A stretch of DNA of 33,426 bases, taken from Merismopedia glauca CCAP 1448/3. Lineage in GTDB: Bacteria > Cyanobacteriota > Cyanobacteriia > Cyanobacteriales > CCAP-1448. The stretch is taken from the NCBI RefSeq assembly GCF_003003775.1, contig NZ_PVWJ01000054.1:1-33426 (forward strand). The letters run 5' to 3'. Positions 19,803-28,836 of the stretch are shown here, piece by piece (within the stretch, counting starts at the first letter, position 1; the number at the start of each line of letters is the position of its first letter). The notes below the pieces were generated by a model. That model saw only the letters and a program-made list of their open reading frames with translations, had not been told where the DNA came from and made no database searches. The position numbers and the translations under genes were made by a program.

Positions 19803-21188
19803 ATGAAAACACCATCGGCAATTCTACTATCGCTAATCCTGGGTTTCTTGCCTTTTCAGACAGTTTTAGTCCCACCTGCCACAGCCCAAAATTCTATTCT
19901 CAACCTTTTAGAATTTAAGATTCGCCCTCAACTACAGCAGGCGATGCAATCGAAAAAATGGCAAAAAGCCATTGAATCAGTCGATAAGTTAATATCTATT
20001 ACCTCAGATTCTCAAAAGTTGAGCGATTTACGATCGTATAGAGCCAACCTGTCACGCAAATTAGCCAACGCCACCCAAGTTCAAAACTCGTCATCAGAGG
20101 AGCCGAAAACTACACCAGAAACGCTCGGACAACCACCCATTCCTAAACCCAAAATCGATCCCAATGCGCCCCCTTCTCCTTGGGCAAATATTAAGTTGCA
20201 AAAGATTTTAAAAGCTCGAACTCCAGTTTTAGCTGCGGCGATCGGTCCATCAGGAAAAATCTTAGTGACGGGTGGTAAAAGCACGTTAGAAATTTGGGAC
20301 TTATCAACCGATAAATCTCGGTTGATTACAGATTGGATTTCCGAAGCATTTGGAATTAGTTATGAAGCGATCGCCTTTCATCCTGACGGGCGATATTTTG
20401 CTACCAATAGCAATGGTATTGCCCAAAAGACCAGTCATTCTGATAATGATGGTTCTTCAGAAACAGTTTCACTTTCGTTTGAAGGTAGCGCCAGTCAAGT
20501 TTGGAATGTCGAGACAGGGAATCAGGTACTTACCTTCAAAGATTTTACCCAGGGATATATAGCGAGTTTCGATAAAAATGGAGGAGTGTTATTAGTAGGG
20601 GAATATATTTGGGATGTCAATAGCCAACAACAGCTATTTAGGTTGCCGAAATTCACTCCTCAGAGTATGACTGTGCGGCAATATGAACAAGCGCAAGAAG
20701 ACCGATTAAGTAGATTTAAATCCAAGTGTCGTAATGCAACTCCTTTAAGCCCTGATGGAAAATCAGTATCTGTTTTTGGTAGCAATTCTGTCGATATATA
20801 TAGCGTGCAAACTGGAAACAAAATAACTTCACTATCAGCAAAAGATCCAGCTTTGAGGACAGGCTGCATAGGTTTTTCCGCAGATGGTCAAACACTTGCT
20901 TTAGCTAGCGGTAGCCGAGTTATAGTCTGGTGGTTATCTACAGGTGAAGTCTTGCATGACATCGATACTTCTACAAAAACAGACGATGTATATGCTCAAG
21001 CGGCAATTTTTAGCCCTGATTCTCAAGTTTTAGCAGTAGGCAACACTAAGCAAGCTATAGCTTTATACGATATGCGCTCTGGCAAGAAGATTACTACGCT
21101 CTCAGGCTCTTTTGTTGGCTTCCACCCCAATAGCACTTCTTTAATTACTACTGAAGGCGCGAACGTGAAAATTTGGAGCGTACCATGA
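19803..21188 (+). CDS. Exported WD40-repeat protein
   Basis: A signal peptide (MKTPSAILLSLILGFLPFQT, cleavage near ATAQ at residue 29) leads to an amphipathic segment with KWQKAIESVDKLI, then a Pro-rich linker (about 100-128), and finally a beta-propeller of WD40-like blades. Repeats are visible as GKSTLEIWDLST, SASQVWNVETGNQ, SVDIYSVQTGNK, SRVIVWWLSTGEV, AIALYDMRSGKK and ANVKIWSVP. The blade sequences are degenerate, as is common for cyanobacterial propellers. It probably is a periplasmic or extracellular scaffold; no binding partner can be named. It may be co-transcribed with the SH3b gene upstream. Confidence 0.8.
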   Translation: MKTPSAILLSLILGFLPFQTVLVPPATAQNSILNLLEFKIRPQLQQAMQSKKWQKAIESVDKLISITSDSQKLSDLRSYRANLSRKLANATQVQNSSSEEPKTTPETLGQPPIPKPKIDPNAPPSPWANIKLQKILKARTPVLAAAIGPSGKILVTGGKSTLEIWDLSTDKSRLITDWISEAFGISYEAIAFHPDGRYFATNSNGIAQKTSHSDNDGSSETVSLSFEGSASQVWNVETGNQVLTFKDFTQGYIASFDKNGGVLLVGEYIWDVNSQQQLFRLPKFTPQSMTVRQYEQAQEDRLSRFKSKCRNATPLSPDGKSVSVFGSNSVDIYSVQTGNKITSLSAKDPALRTGCIGFSADGQTLALASGSRVIVWWLSTGEVLHDIDTSTKTDDVYAQAAIFSPDSQVLAVGNTKQAIALYDMRSGKKITTLSGSFVGFHPNSTSLITTEGANVKIWSVP

Positions 21189-21294
21189 GGAGCAATGCAA
21201 CTGGCGATCGCCCTTGTCAGTCAATCAACAAATAGTTACGGAAGTTCTGTTGAATTAGGGCAAACAAAAGTTGCTAACGGAACTTATCAAATTT
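21189..21294. other. Short intergenic stretch with a possible 36-codon frame
   Basis: An ATG at 21195 (+) after gaggagca opens 36 codons ending IFSD at 21305. It has no recognised relatives and overlaps the toxin remnant on the other strand. I do not call it a gene. Confidence 0.25.
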
Positions 21295-21375
21295 TTAGCG
21301 ATTAATAGTAGAGCTACGGAACTGCCGTTCAAACTCAGGAGTAAACCCAATCTCGATTACCCGATCGATCTTCAT
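21295..21375 (-). pseudogene. Truncated RelE/ParE-like toxin
   Basis: The frame starts with an ATG that overlaps the antitoxin stop (ATGA at 21372-21375) and reads MKIDRVIEIGFTPEFERQFR before ending after 26 residues. This is the typical N-terminus of a RelE/ParE-superfamily toxin of cyanobacteria, which normally continues for about 70 more residues including the catalytic strand. The rest is gone, so the toxin should be inactive. Confidence 0.6.
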
Positions 21376-21635
21376 TCTCCATCAAGACTATCCCACAGTT
21401 GAGAAATCGGCTTAATCTGGCTGGTTTCTACTTCATGGATTGCTCTTGCCAAGCTAGCAGCAATTTCTTGGGGGCTGGTATCTTGCACTTCTTCAATAAG
21501 ACCCGGTAACTCATTCGATTCTTCAACCAAAAGAATTATTCTCACGTTTGACTTACCAGTTAAATCTTGTAGATGTTTTGGTAGTTCTACCCTGCCCTCA
21601 GCATCAATGGTAGTGGAAAATTCGTAGGCTTTCAT
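21372..21635 (-). CDS. Orphaned antitoxin-like protein (AbrB/MazE-like)
   Basis: The 87-residue protein starts with a swapped-hairpin-like motif (FSTTIDAEGRVELPKHLQDL), then an acidic linker and a helix ending ISQLWDSLDGE. This architecture is common in cyanobacterial antitoxins. It overlaps by 4 bases with the toxin fragment that follows on the same strand, so it once formed a toxin-antitoxin operon with antitoxin first. With the toxin truncated, it may survive as a DNA-binding protein or be on the way to loss. The family name is a best guess from pattern. Confidence 0.65.
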   Translation of the reverse strand: MKAYEFSTTIDAEGRVELPKHLQDLTGKSNVRIILLVEESNELPGLIEEVQDTSPQEIAASLARAIHEVETSQIKPISQLWDSLDGE

Positions 21636-21778
21636 AGTTACAATGCATATAATAGTCTCAGATTAGCAAAAAACTCTCAGCGCGATCGCCCTAACTTTAC
21701 CAAGTAATGAGAGCGATCTCTGAGCTTATGGTGTGCGTTAATGCGCTGTAATAGACTTCACGTTTAGGTTTATGAAAG

Positions 21779-22741
21779 TTATAATCTATTTTTAAGGCGA
21801 TCTATTTCTTTTTGTAAGTCTTCGATTTCTTGCTTCAAACTATCAACTTCTTGAGTGCGATCGCTACTTGTTTGAGTTACAGATACTTCTTTTTGCTCTC
21901 GTGTATAATGCCCTTGGCGGATTTGTTGATACTCTAAAGATTTTGCCCATTCCTGTAAATATTGACACCGATCTATGGGAAAAGGATGGCTCAGCATCAT
22001 TCCTTGAAAACCGTTATAAACTAACAGTTTGTAGATTTGGTTTAATCCGTCTTCATCTAAATTTTGATAATCAACTCCTTGCTGCTTAAACTCAGATAAA
22101 TTGCATTCATGCAAATATTTACTACTACCACCAGACAGTTTCATCATAGTTTGCATGACTAAATTAACATCATCCATAACTAATAAAGCGGCTCTATCTG
22201 AAGAAAGTTCGGCTTTACGCCGCCATTCATAGAAAGCTAACATTAAGCCACTACTGATAATATTACCCAACCCAAATGTTAATTCTCCAATGACAGAAGC
22301 CGCATTCATCGTCCAAATTGCCATCTGAATTAAGAGAGTATGACCGCATTTTATATGACCTAATTCATGAGCAATAACACAGCGAATCTCATCTTCATTT
22401 AATAAATCTAATAAGGCTGTATTAATAACTATATAAGGCTGTTCGTTTCCTAAAGAATAGCTATTAACTTGTGGATCTTGAGACACAAAAACTTTTGGTT
22501 CTGGATATACATCCAAATCTCGCACGCACTCTCTTAATATGCGGTAAAGTGTTGAGTATTGACGCGGCCCAACTTGAATGCTATTCCCCATCAGGTAAAC
22601 TAGTTGAGGGCGTTCGTAAATAAATTCAACAAACTTACGAGCGATCAGATCGAAGCCAGGAACACTACGTAAAGCTTGTTCTGCTTGCTTATCAAGGGGA
22701 TGTCGAAAAGCTTCCGCAGAAATTCCAGAATAAGTCGCCAT
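21779..22741 (-). CDS. M48-family metallopeptidase with a C-terminal coiled coil
   Basis: The zinc-binding motif VIAHELGHIKCGH gives both His ligands and the catalytic Glu (HELGH at about residues 125-129 from the chosen ATG); the third ligand is probably the Glu in KAELSSDRAALL. Hydrophobic stretches after the motif (LIQMAIWTMNAASVIGELTF, GNIISSGLMLAF) suggest membrane association, as in HtpX and Ste24 relatives. The last 30 residues (EVDSLKQEIEDLQKEIDRLKN) form a clear leucine-rich coiled coil. I prefer the ATG at 22741 (MATYSGISAEAFRHPLDKQA), which matches cyanobacterial homologues; a longer frame to 22783 adds 14 residues. It likely takes part in membrane-protein quality control. Confidence 0.87.
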   Translation of the reverse strand: MATYSGISAEAFRHPLDKQAEQALRSVPGFDLIARKFVEFIYERPQLVYLMGNSIQVGPRQYSTLYRILRECVRDLDVYPEPKVFVSQDPQVNSYSLGNEQPYIVINTALLDLLNEDEIRCVIAHELGHIKCGHTLLIQMAIWTMNAASVIGELTFGLGNIISSGLMLAFYEWRRKAELSSDRAALLVMDDVNLVMQTMMKLSGGSSKYLHECNLSEFKQQGVDYQNLDEDGLNQIYKLLVYNGFQGMMLSHPFPIDRCQYLQEWAKSLEYQQIRQGHYTREQKEVSVTQTSSDRTQEVDSLKQEIEDLQKEIDRLKNRL

Positions 22742-22927
22742 AATCTCTATTGATTCACGAAGAGAGAAAAAGGAAGAGGTCACTGACTCCTAGGTTAACA
22801 CTCCAGATTTTGAAGTGACATTACTGAGAAGTTACCAAAAAGATTAGATAACTTTTATACAAACAGGCTCAATAAATATACAGATATATGAGGTAAAATT
22901 TAGGCAGGTAAATGCCAAAGCAATCTT

Positions 22928-23398
22928 GTGAACGAATCATCTGTAGAGCAACTGGTGCAAGCTTTAAAAAACCCCGATCCGCAAATACGCGATCGCGCTA
23001 CCATCCAATTATGGCAGATTTGGTTTTCAGAAAAGGGTAAGATTGGATTAGAGGGAATTCAGCGCAGCCAGCAAATGGTAGAAGCAGGTAGCTTGCAACA
23101 GGCTGAAGAGTTACTAACTCAACTAATTGCAGCTTTTCCCGATTTCGCAGAAGCTTGGAACCGAAGGGCAGTGGTATATTATATCACCCACCAATACAAA
23201 AAGGCTTTGGCAGATTGCGAAACGGTTCTCAGACTCAATCAAGTCCATTTTGGCGCTCTACACGGCTTGGGCTTATGCTACGCTGCTTTAGGCGATCATG
23301 TTGAAGCCATTCACGCTTTTTGGCGTGCTTTAGCAATTCAGCCTTATGCGATTGAAAATCAACGGCTGATTTTGGAGTGTACAGCCAAATTAAGTTAA
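22928..23398 (+). CDS. TPR-repeat protein
   Basis: This 156-residue protein starts with GTG. The N-terminal 40 residues (SVEQLVQALKNPDPQIRDRA) resemble one HEAT-type helical pair. About three tetratricopeptide repeats follow: GSLQQAEELLTQLIAAFPDF, AEAWNRRAVVYYITHQYKKALADCETVLRLN (two-helix unit) and GALHGLGLCYAALGDHVEAIHAFWRALAIQP. TPRs mediate protein-protein binding; the partner is unknown. There is no signal peptide. It is divergent from the M48 peptidase, with about 190 bases between them, and a fossil antiporter fragment lies directly downstream. Confidence 0.82.
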   Translation: MNESSVEQLVQALKNPDPQIRDRATIQLWQIWFSEKGKIGLEGIQRSQQMVEAGSLQQAEELLTQLIAAFPDFAEAWNRRAVVYYITHQYKKALADCETVLRLNQVHFGALHGLGLCYAALGDHVEAIHAFWRALAIQPYAIENQRLILECTAKLS

Positions 23399-23404
23399 GG
23401 AAGC

Positions 23405-23482
23405 CAAATGAGACTTCCAGCCTTCAAGAACTGGTAATGTTAGGGATTTTAGTAGTTCAGGATTTAGCCCTAATTGCAATTA
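23405..23482 (+). pseudogene. Fossil fragment of a CPA2 (KefB-like) antiporter
   Basis: About 25 codons read NETSSLQELV then MLGILVVQDLALIAIM, which aligns with NETSTPQGQIMLGILVVQDL of the intact antiporter at 25354-27705. By my own count, DNA over about 65 bases (around 25780-25848 in that gene) differs at about 11 positions. It is too diverged for a recent duplication, so it is a remnant of a paralogous antiporter gene. Nothing else of the gene is recognisable on either side. Confidence 0.65.
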
Positions 23483-23592
23483 TGGGCGATCAACTGGATT
23501 TGGTATTATCGGTAAAAAGCATCACAAAAAAGCTATTAATAGTCTGAATAACCAGATAATAGAGCTTCAGGAAAAAATTAACCTAGAATATT

Positions 23593-25077
23593 CTACTTCA
23601 ATGCACAATTAAGGTATTCCTTGATATCTGCTCGCTCAGCTTGGTATAACTCACGCAGGTTTTTATGACAAGATTGACTGTTATTATTTGAATCAATGAT
23701 TAATTTAGATGAATCTAAAAAATTCAAAACAGATACTATATCAGAATTACCATTACTAGGTTGAGGTAAAAAGGGTAGCCAGGTTACTTGAGGTGCTATT
23801 TGAGTATTATAAAAGCTTTCCACAGATGCTGTTTCTAAAGTTTCTAAAGTTTCAATAGTATTTATTGTTAAGACTCTAGCTAATATCCTACTTTGTCCTG
23901 GCTGAGATAAATCTTTATTTTTCATCAATTCTATCATATTTTTCAGGTAATTTTCTACCACTTTATCTTGCTTGTTTGCAACTACATTTAAGTGCTGATC
24001 TTGCCCAAAATACAATCCTGCAAATCCTGAGATAGGTATCACAACAAGACCTAATATTAACCAGATCATTCTCCAAAAATTGAATCTAAATTCACGATCT
24101 GAGAAATTAGAAAAATCTTTTTTCTCTTTGAGATCTGGAATTGAAAGTTTTTTGGCAATTTCTCTTCCTTTATACGCAATAGTACAAAGGTCTGCTATTT
24201 TGACTTTGGGATAATCTTGTATATCTTTTATATTTACAGGATTTCTAATGGAAGAGTTTATTAAAATGTAAGGAGAACAACATGACTTGCTAAGGCTTGT
24301 CAGACATTTGTGTAGTTGAACCTCATCTACAATATGAATAAATTCATGTTTATTTTGATATAAAATGGTTAAAAAATATATGGCAAATTCATCAACAAAT
24401 TGACGGTCATAGGTAAATTCATTATGTAATTGATCGATTATTTTTTGCCTATCTGCTACTTTTTGATAAAAACTTCCTGCCCAATCTTTTAATACTTCAT
24501 CTATCGCATTCCAAGCATCTTTCATGCCCTGTTTTTGACGAATCTCTTTTATATATGGGTAAAACCATTTCCAGGTATTAAAAAGGACGTATTTTGCAGA
24601 ATTAAAAGCAATTTCTTCATCAACTATTCCTTGCTGAATCGCTATACACATATAATCTAAATAATTTAGAAGAGTTCTCATTAATATTTTGTCTTCTCCA
24701 TCTGGCTTCAGCTTACCCAACGCAACAGCTTGCTCGTAAAAAATAAGTTCTTTCGTATCTATTTTATCTTTCAGTTGTTCTCTAATTTCAGTAACCTTGC
24801 CCAAAATACTATTGATGAAAAACTCATGAGCAGCTTTTTGGCGATTTAATTTAACTTCTTGAGCAGCAACAATAAATCCAACAATAACTGTAAATGTAGT
24901 GAGTATTTTCGATCCATCGTCATACATTTTCATTTTGTCGTCTCGCGGACTTCCTGATGCTTCAACAGCAACGATCCACCCAACAGCAAATGATAATAAA
25001 ATACTTACAAGCCAACGACTTAATTCAAACCGTTTTTTCTTAGTAAACCACTTCATAATCCACTTCAATTGACCCAT
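23593..25077 (-). CDS. DUF4760-like membrane protein of unknown function
   Basis: The 494-residue protein has two N-terminal membrane helices (WLVSILLSFAVGWIVAVEA and ILTTFTVIVGFIVAAQ), a long soluble helical domain, and a third helix near residue 340 (MIWLILGLVVIPISGFAGLY). The soluble part has the pattern LLNYLDYMCIAIQQGIVDEE ... WFYPYIKEIRQ, resembling DUF4760 proteins. An ATG six codons in (MKWFTKKKRF) is an alternative start. Base composition is more AT-rich than neighbouring genes, and it interrupts the space between the fossil and intact antiporter genes, which hints at acquisition by transfer. No function can be assigned. Confidence 0.65.
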   Translation of the reverse strand: MGQLKWIMKWFTKKKRFELSRWLVSILLSFAVGWIVAVEASGSPRDDKMKMYDDGSKILTTFTVIVGFIVAAQEVKLNRQKAAHEFFINSILGKVTEIREQLKDKIDTKELIFYEQAVALGKLKPDGEDKILMRTLLNYLDYMCIAIQQGIVDEEIAFNSAKYVLFNTWKWFYPYIKEIRQKQGMKDAWNAIDEVLKDWAGSFYQKVADRQKIIDQLHNEFTYDRQFVDEFAIYFLTILYQNKHEFIHIVDEVQLHKCLTSLSKSCCSPYILINSSIRNPVNIKDIQDYPKVKIADLCTIAYKGREIAKKLSIPDLKEKKDFSNFSDREFRFNFWRMIWLILGLVVIPISGFAGLYFGQDQHLNVVANKQDKVVENYLKNMIELMKNKDLSQPGQSRILARVLTINTIETLETLETASVESFYNTQIAPQVTWLPFLPQPSNGNSDIVSVLNFLDSSKLIIDSNNNSQSCHKNLRELYQAERADIKEYLNCALK

Positions 25078-25353
25078 ATTATTGCTAGTAATAAATAATA
25101 AAAATCAAATTAGTTAGTTTCTCTCGCTTCCTCTTTTGAAAGAAAAGCGATCGCTCTCACCTGTTAGAACTATCTTAATTACACTCGCCTAAATGACTAA
25201 TTAAAGTTGATAAAGTTTAATAATCCGGCTAATTACCGATTTAGCACCAACCAAATCGGACAACTCCGATCGCACAGACCGCATAGTTATACCCAAGCAA
25301 CCTGTATCCTATAAGTTAATACAGCTTAACGATTTGACTCATAAAAAACGCCG

Positions 25354-27705
25354 GTGCTAGAAGATTTTCGATTAATCGTTGACTTAGTGTCAGTCCTTGC
25401 GGCTGCGGCTGTTGGGGGTGTTTTAGCCGGACTTTGCCGTCAACCAGCCTTACTGGGGTATATCTTAGGGGGAATGGTTGTAGGTCCTGCGGGTTTGGGA
25501 TTACTGAAAGAATTGTTACAGATTGAGACATTAGCTCAATTTGGGGCGGCTTTCTTGTTATTTGCTTTGGGAGTAGAGTTTTCCTTTGCCGAAATTAAGA
25601 AGGTGCAGGGAGTCGCCTTGGGTGGTGCGGCGCTACAAATTGTTTTAACCATCGCCGTTACCGTAGTTTTATGCGGCACAATCGGCGCTTGGGATGATTT
25701 ACCAGCTAAAGGGGTATTTTTAGGCGCAATTCTGTCTTTATCTTCCACAGCAGTCGTATTAAAGTGCTTGATGGAACGGAATGAGACTTCTACCCCTCAA
25801 GGACAGATCATGTTGGGGATTTTGGTAGTCCAAGATTTAGCCCTAGGGTTAATGTTAGCGGTTCTACCAGCTTTAAATCAGCCTCCAGAAGCGATTGGAA
25901 TGGCTATAGGGCAAGCTTTAGTCAAAATAGGTTTGTTTGCGGCTGGGGCGATTGTCGTGGGGATTTGGGTGATTCCCCGATTGCTGCGGTTATTGGCGAA
26001 AACGGAAAGTCGAGAGTTGTTTTTACTTGGGGTAGTGACTCTCTGTTTGAGTATTGCCTTACTGACAGAACATTTGGGACTTTCCATTGAAATGGGGGCG
26101 TTTGTGGCTGGGTTGATGATTTCGGAAGTGGAATATGCCGATCAAACCCTGACTTATGTAGAACCATTGCGAGATATCTTCGCAGCTTTGTTCTTTGCCA
26201 CTGTTGGTATTCTCATCGATCCAGTGTTTTTATGGCAGAATTTGGAGTTAATTTTAGGTTTAGTCGCTTTAGTTTTCTTGGGTAAGTTTTTAATCGTTAC
26301 TCCAATCGTGATGCTATTCCGCTACCCGTTGAAAACAGCGATAACTGTAGGGTTGGGATTGGCTCAAATTGGGGAATTTTCTTTTGTTTTAGCCAGTGAA
26401 GGGCGGTCTTTAGGATTGGTTTCTCGGCGGATTTACTTACTAATTTTAGGAACTACTGCCGTTACCCTGATTCTGACTCCCTTTATTTTGCAACTAGCAC
26501 CACAACTATTTAAATGGGCTGAAGGTGTACCTCTACTCAAACCCTATTTTGCTCCAGGTGAGTTACCCAAGGAAGTTGCTACAGGCGATGTGGTAGAAAA
26601 TCATGTGGTAGTCTGCGGCTATGGGAGAGTGGGAAGAAATTTAGTCCAGCTATTGCAAGAACACAAGTATCCAGTGGTAGTCATAGATCAATCAGAAGCT
26701 GCCATTCAGAAGTTAAGAGAAGCTAAAGTCGGCTATGTTTATGGTAATGCCGCCAGTTTATATGTTTTAGAAAAAGCTGGGGTTAATAAAGCTAAATCTT
26801 TGGTAATTACGTTACCCGATCCGGTTGGTAGTCGGTTGGCTTTAAAAAGAGCCTTGGAAATTCAACCCAGTCTAGATGTCGTGGTACGAGCTTATCAGAA
26901 TCGGGACATTGAGTTATTTTATCAGTTGGGCGCTAGAGAAGTAGTTCAGCCAGAATTTGAGGCAAGTTTAGAACTAACTAGTCACGTTCTCAAACGTTAT
27001 GGTATGCCCGTGTCGGCTGTGGCTGGAGAAATGCAGCAAATTCGGAATTCCCACTATCTCGATTTGCGTCCAGAGCGATCGCCCGCCGAAATTACTCGCG
27101 ATCTCAAGCTAGCAATTGAAGGACTAAATGGCAAATGGTACACTCTCCCAGGTGATTCTCCTTTGGTGGGGATGAGTATTGAAGAAGCCAATATTCGCTG
27201 GTTGACGGGGGTAAGTTTAGTCGCAATTCAACGAGAAACAGGAGAACAGATTGATTATCCCACAGCCGAAACTAAATTAGATGCAGGCGATCGCTGTTTA
27301 GTCGTCGGTGCGGTTCCCGAACAATCCGCCTTCAACCAACTAGTCAAAGGAGAAGTAGCGGTTCCTGCTAGTACTACTCCCTGTCAGTGGCTACAAATTA
27401 CCGCAGGTAGTCCAGCGATCGGGAAAACATTGTCAGAATTACATTTAAGACGTGAATATGGGGTACAAGTCCAAGCTATTCGTCGAGATGGTCGATTTAT
27501 TCGCTTTCCTGATGGTACTGCGGACTTACAAGCTGGCGATCAACTCCTGTGGTGTGGAGGTAGCTATACCCTCAATCAATTACGGGAGTGGATTTCCCCA
27601 ACCCCTCCACTGGCTAAACTAGATGTTCCCGTGATTAAAGTTGCAGTCAGTGAAGCTTTAGAAGAGTTTCTTCCTCTAGATAGTCAAAGAGAAAATAGAT
27701 TGTGA
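25354..27705 (+). CDS. CPA2-family cation:proton antiporter with RCK domains (KefB-like)
   Basis: A membrane domain of about 390 residues with a dozen hydrophobic segments begins near the N-terminus. The ion-path region contains LFALGVEFSF, GILVVQDLALG and GLGLAQIGEFSFVL, typical of KefB/CPA2 exchangers of K+ or Na+ for H+. A TrkA-N/RCK nucleotide-binding domain follows (VVVCGYGRVGRNLVQLL, about 419-434; GYGRVG binds NAD(H)). Two TrkA-C-like domains come after it (about 575-650 and 670-745, the second with GDQLLWCGGS). Ligand binding to these presumably gates transport. The start is GTG at 25354. It would help pH and ion homeostasis in the plasma or thylakoid membrane; ion specificity cannot be read from sequence. 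Confidence 0.9.
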   Translation: MLEDFRLIVDLVSVLAAAAVGGVLAGLCRQPALLGYILGGMVVGPAGLGLLKELLQIETLAQFGAAFLLFALGVEFSFAEIKKVQGVALGGAALQIVLTIAVTVVLCGTIGAWDDLPAKGVFLGAILSLSSTAVVLKCLMERNETSTPQGQIMLGILVVQDLALGLMLAVLPALNQPPEAIGMAIGQALVKIGLFAAGAIVVGIWVIPRLLRLLAKTESRELFLLGVVTLCLSIALLTEHLGLSIEMGAFVAGLMISEVEYADQTLTYVEPLRDIFAALFFATVGILIDPVFLWQNLELILGLVALVFLGKFLIVTPIVMLFRYPLKTAITVGLGLAQIGEFSFVLASEGRSLGLVSRRIYLLILGTTAVTLILTPFILQLAPQLFKWAEGVPLLKPYFAPGELPKEVATGDVVENHVVVCGYGRVGRNLVQLLQEHKYPVVVIDQSEAAIQKLREAKVGYVYGNAASLYVLEKAGVNKAKSLVITLPDPVGSRLALKRALEIQPSLDVVVRAYQNRDIELFYQLGAREVVQPEFEASLELTSHVLKRYGMPVSAVAGEMQQIRNSHYLDLRPERSPAEITRDLKLAIEGLNGKWYTLPGDSPLVGMSIEEANIRWLTGVSLVAIQRETGEQIDYPTAETKLDAGDRCLVVGAVPEQSAFNQLVKGEVAVPASTTPCQWLQITAGSPAIGKTLSELHLRREYGVQVQAIRRDGRFIRFPDGTADLQAGDQLLWCGGSYTLNQLREWISPTPPLAKLDVPVIKVAVSEALEEFLPLDSQRENRL

Positions 27706-27851
27706 TCCAAACTCAAGTTAGTTTCGTAGTACTAATAGAAAGAGGCTGGAAACTTCACTGACTAACGTGATAGACCTTCGGGAAAAGTCGGCTTCAACCT
27801 GACTTAAATATGTTTTCATCCCAATTCACCTGAAAAATGCGACAAATCCTG

Positions 27852-27929
27852 GTAGGGGCGCACTTAGCGCAGCCGAAGTGCGCTCCTACAGAGGTTTAAT
27901 CTGTAGCAAGTATTGAGTGAATTGGTATC
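27852..27929 (-). repeat. Arm-plus-hairpin repeat, copy C (inverted)
   Basis: On the minus strand it reads gataccaattcact, then acttgctacagatt and ctctgtag, into a hairpin at 27852-27889 whose 14-bp arms have one mismatch (gtaggggcgcactt and aagtgcgctcctac on the plus strand). It lies between the antiporter and the next gene and may end the antiporter transcript. Confidence 0.7.
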
Positions 27930-27996
27930 AGATTGCCCAAACTAGTGATTTTTGGCACTAGTTCTACTCTGGCTGTTATTAACCTAAATCTAGCCG

Positions 27997-28725
27997 ATGA
28001 TGAATCATGGGAGATATCTTGGATTAATGATGATGATGCTGCACTTAAGCAGCGCTGAAATTGCTTTATCGCAGGTTGCTCAACCAGTCGATCGGACCTT
28101 ACAACCTGTAGCATCTGTGGTTATTCCTGAAGCATCTGCGATCGCAGTTATCTTTAAAACACCCATGACTTATGTTCCCAAAGGACAAAAGCAGAATTAC
28201 CCAGTCACAGGATTTCTGGCTGAACCACTAAAAGATGATCGTGGAAATGTGGTTGTTCCAGTTAATGCTTTGGTCACACTTTATCTCAAGCCTACTGATG
28301 AAGGAGCTTTGATTTCAGGAAATGGTATAGTCATCGGTGGTCGTCTCATGTCAATTACAACATCAAGTATTCTAGTTCCTGCCCAAACAGAGACTGTTTT
28401 CTTCGGTTCTGAGTATGTTCCTACTCCAGGGATCGTCAATCGAGTTTCCACTAGTTTTCTCAGTATTGTGACTGATTCTGATGCCCTCAAGCCAGAACTC
28501 AGATTCTCTTTAGGACTTGGATTAGCAATTGCTTCAGGACTTAGTACCCCAAAAGCGAAATCTCCGCCTGCTGTGGTGACTATTGGAGAGAATAGCGTTT
28601 ATGTTTTGACCTTAACTGCCCCTGTTACTTTACCATCTCATTTAATTCCAGTTACCGAACCAACTCCAAATCAACAGATGCCAACAGCAGATACAACTTC
28701 AATCAAATCCCTTGTGTCCCATTAG
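27997..28725 (+). CDS. Exported protein of unknown function (VirB10-like beta-rich pattern)
   Basis: This 242-residue protein has an N-terminal hydrophobic segment (YLGLMMMMLHLSSAEIALSQ) that may be a signal peptide. The body is beta-strand rich: VVIPEASAIAVIFKTPMTYV, GFLAEPLKDDRGNVVVPVNA, then a Gly-rich hydrophobic segment (FSLGLGLAIASGL) and a Thr/Pro-rich end. The order (IPxxSAIAV, then DRxGNVVVP, then a scaffold strand) recalls the VirB10/TrbI fold, but cyanobacteria have a conserved family with this form whose role I do not know. There is no signal of a secretion operon nearby. The start is not certain: two adjacent ATGs at 27997/28000, weak ribosome binding. Confidence 0.6.
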   Translation: MMNHGRYLGLMMMMLHLSSAEIALSQVAQPVDRTLQPVASVVIPEASAIAVIFKTPMTYVPKGQKQNYPVTGFLAEPLKDDRGNVVVPVNALVTLYLKPTDEGALISGNGIVIGGRLMSITTSSILVPAQTETVFFGSEYVPTPGIVNRVSTSFLSIVTDSDALKPELRFSLGLGLAIASGLSTPKAKSPPAVVTIGENSVYVLTLTAPVTLPSHLIPVTEPTPNQQMPTADTTSIKSLVSH

Positions 28726-28836
28726 CCTAGAAAGTCCACATCCTACCTACTGATAAACTGCCAGTGAATTTGTACACCAACGGTCTTCTGCCTTTTTTGA
28801 TAGAATTGGTCTGCTCTCCATCGGTACACAGCAGAT

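Noticed and set aside
21195-21305. 36-codon frame after gaggagca
   Set aside because: Too short, no known homologue and it overlaps the toxin remnant on the other strand.
27997-28725. VirB10 component of a type IV secretion system
   Set aside because: Only a loose strand pattern matches, with no other secretion genes adjacent; left as unknown exported protein.
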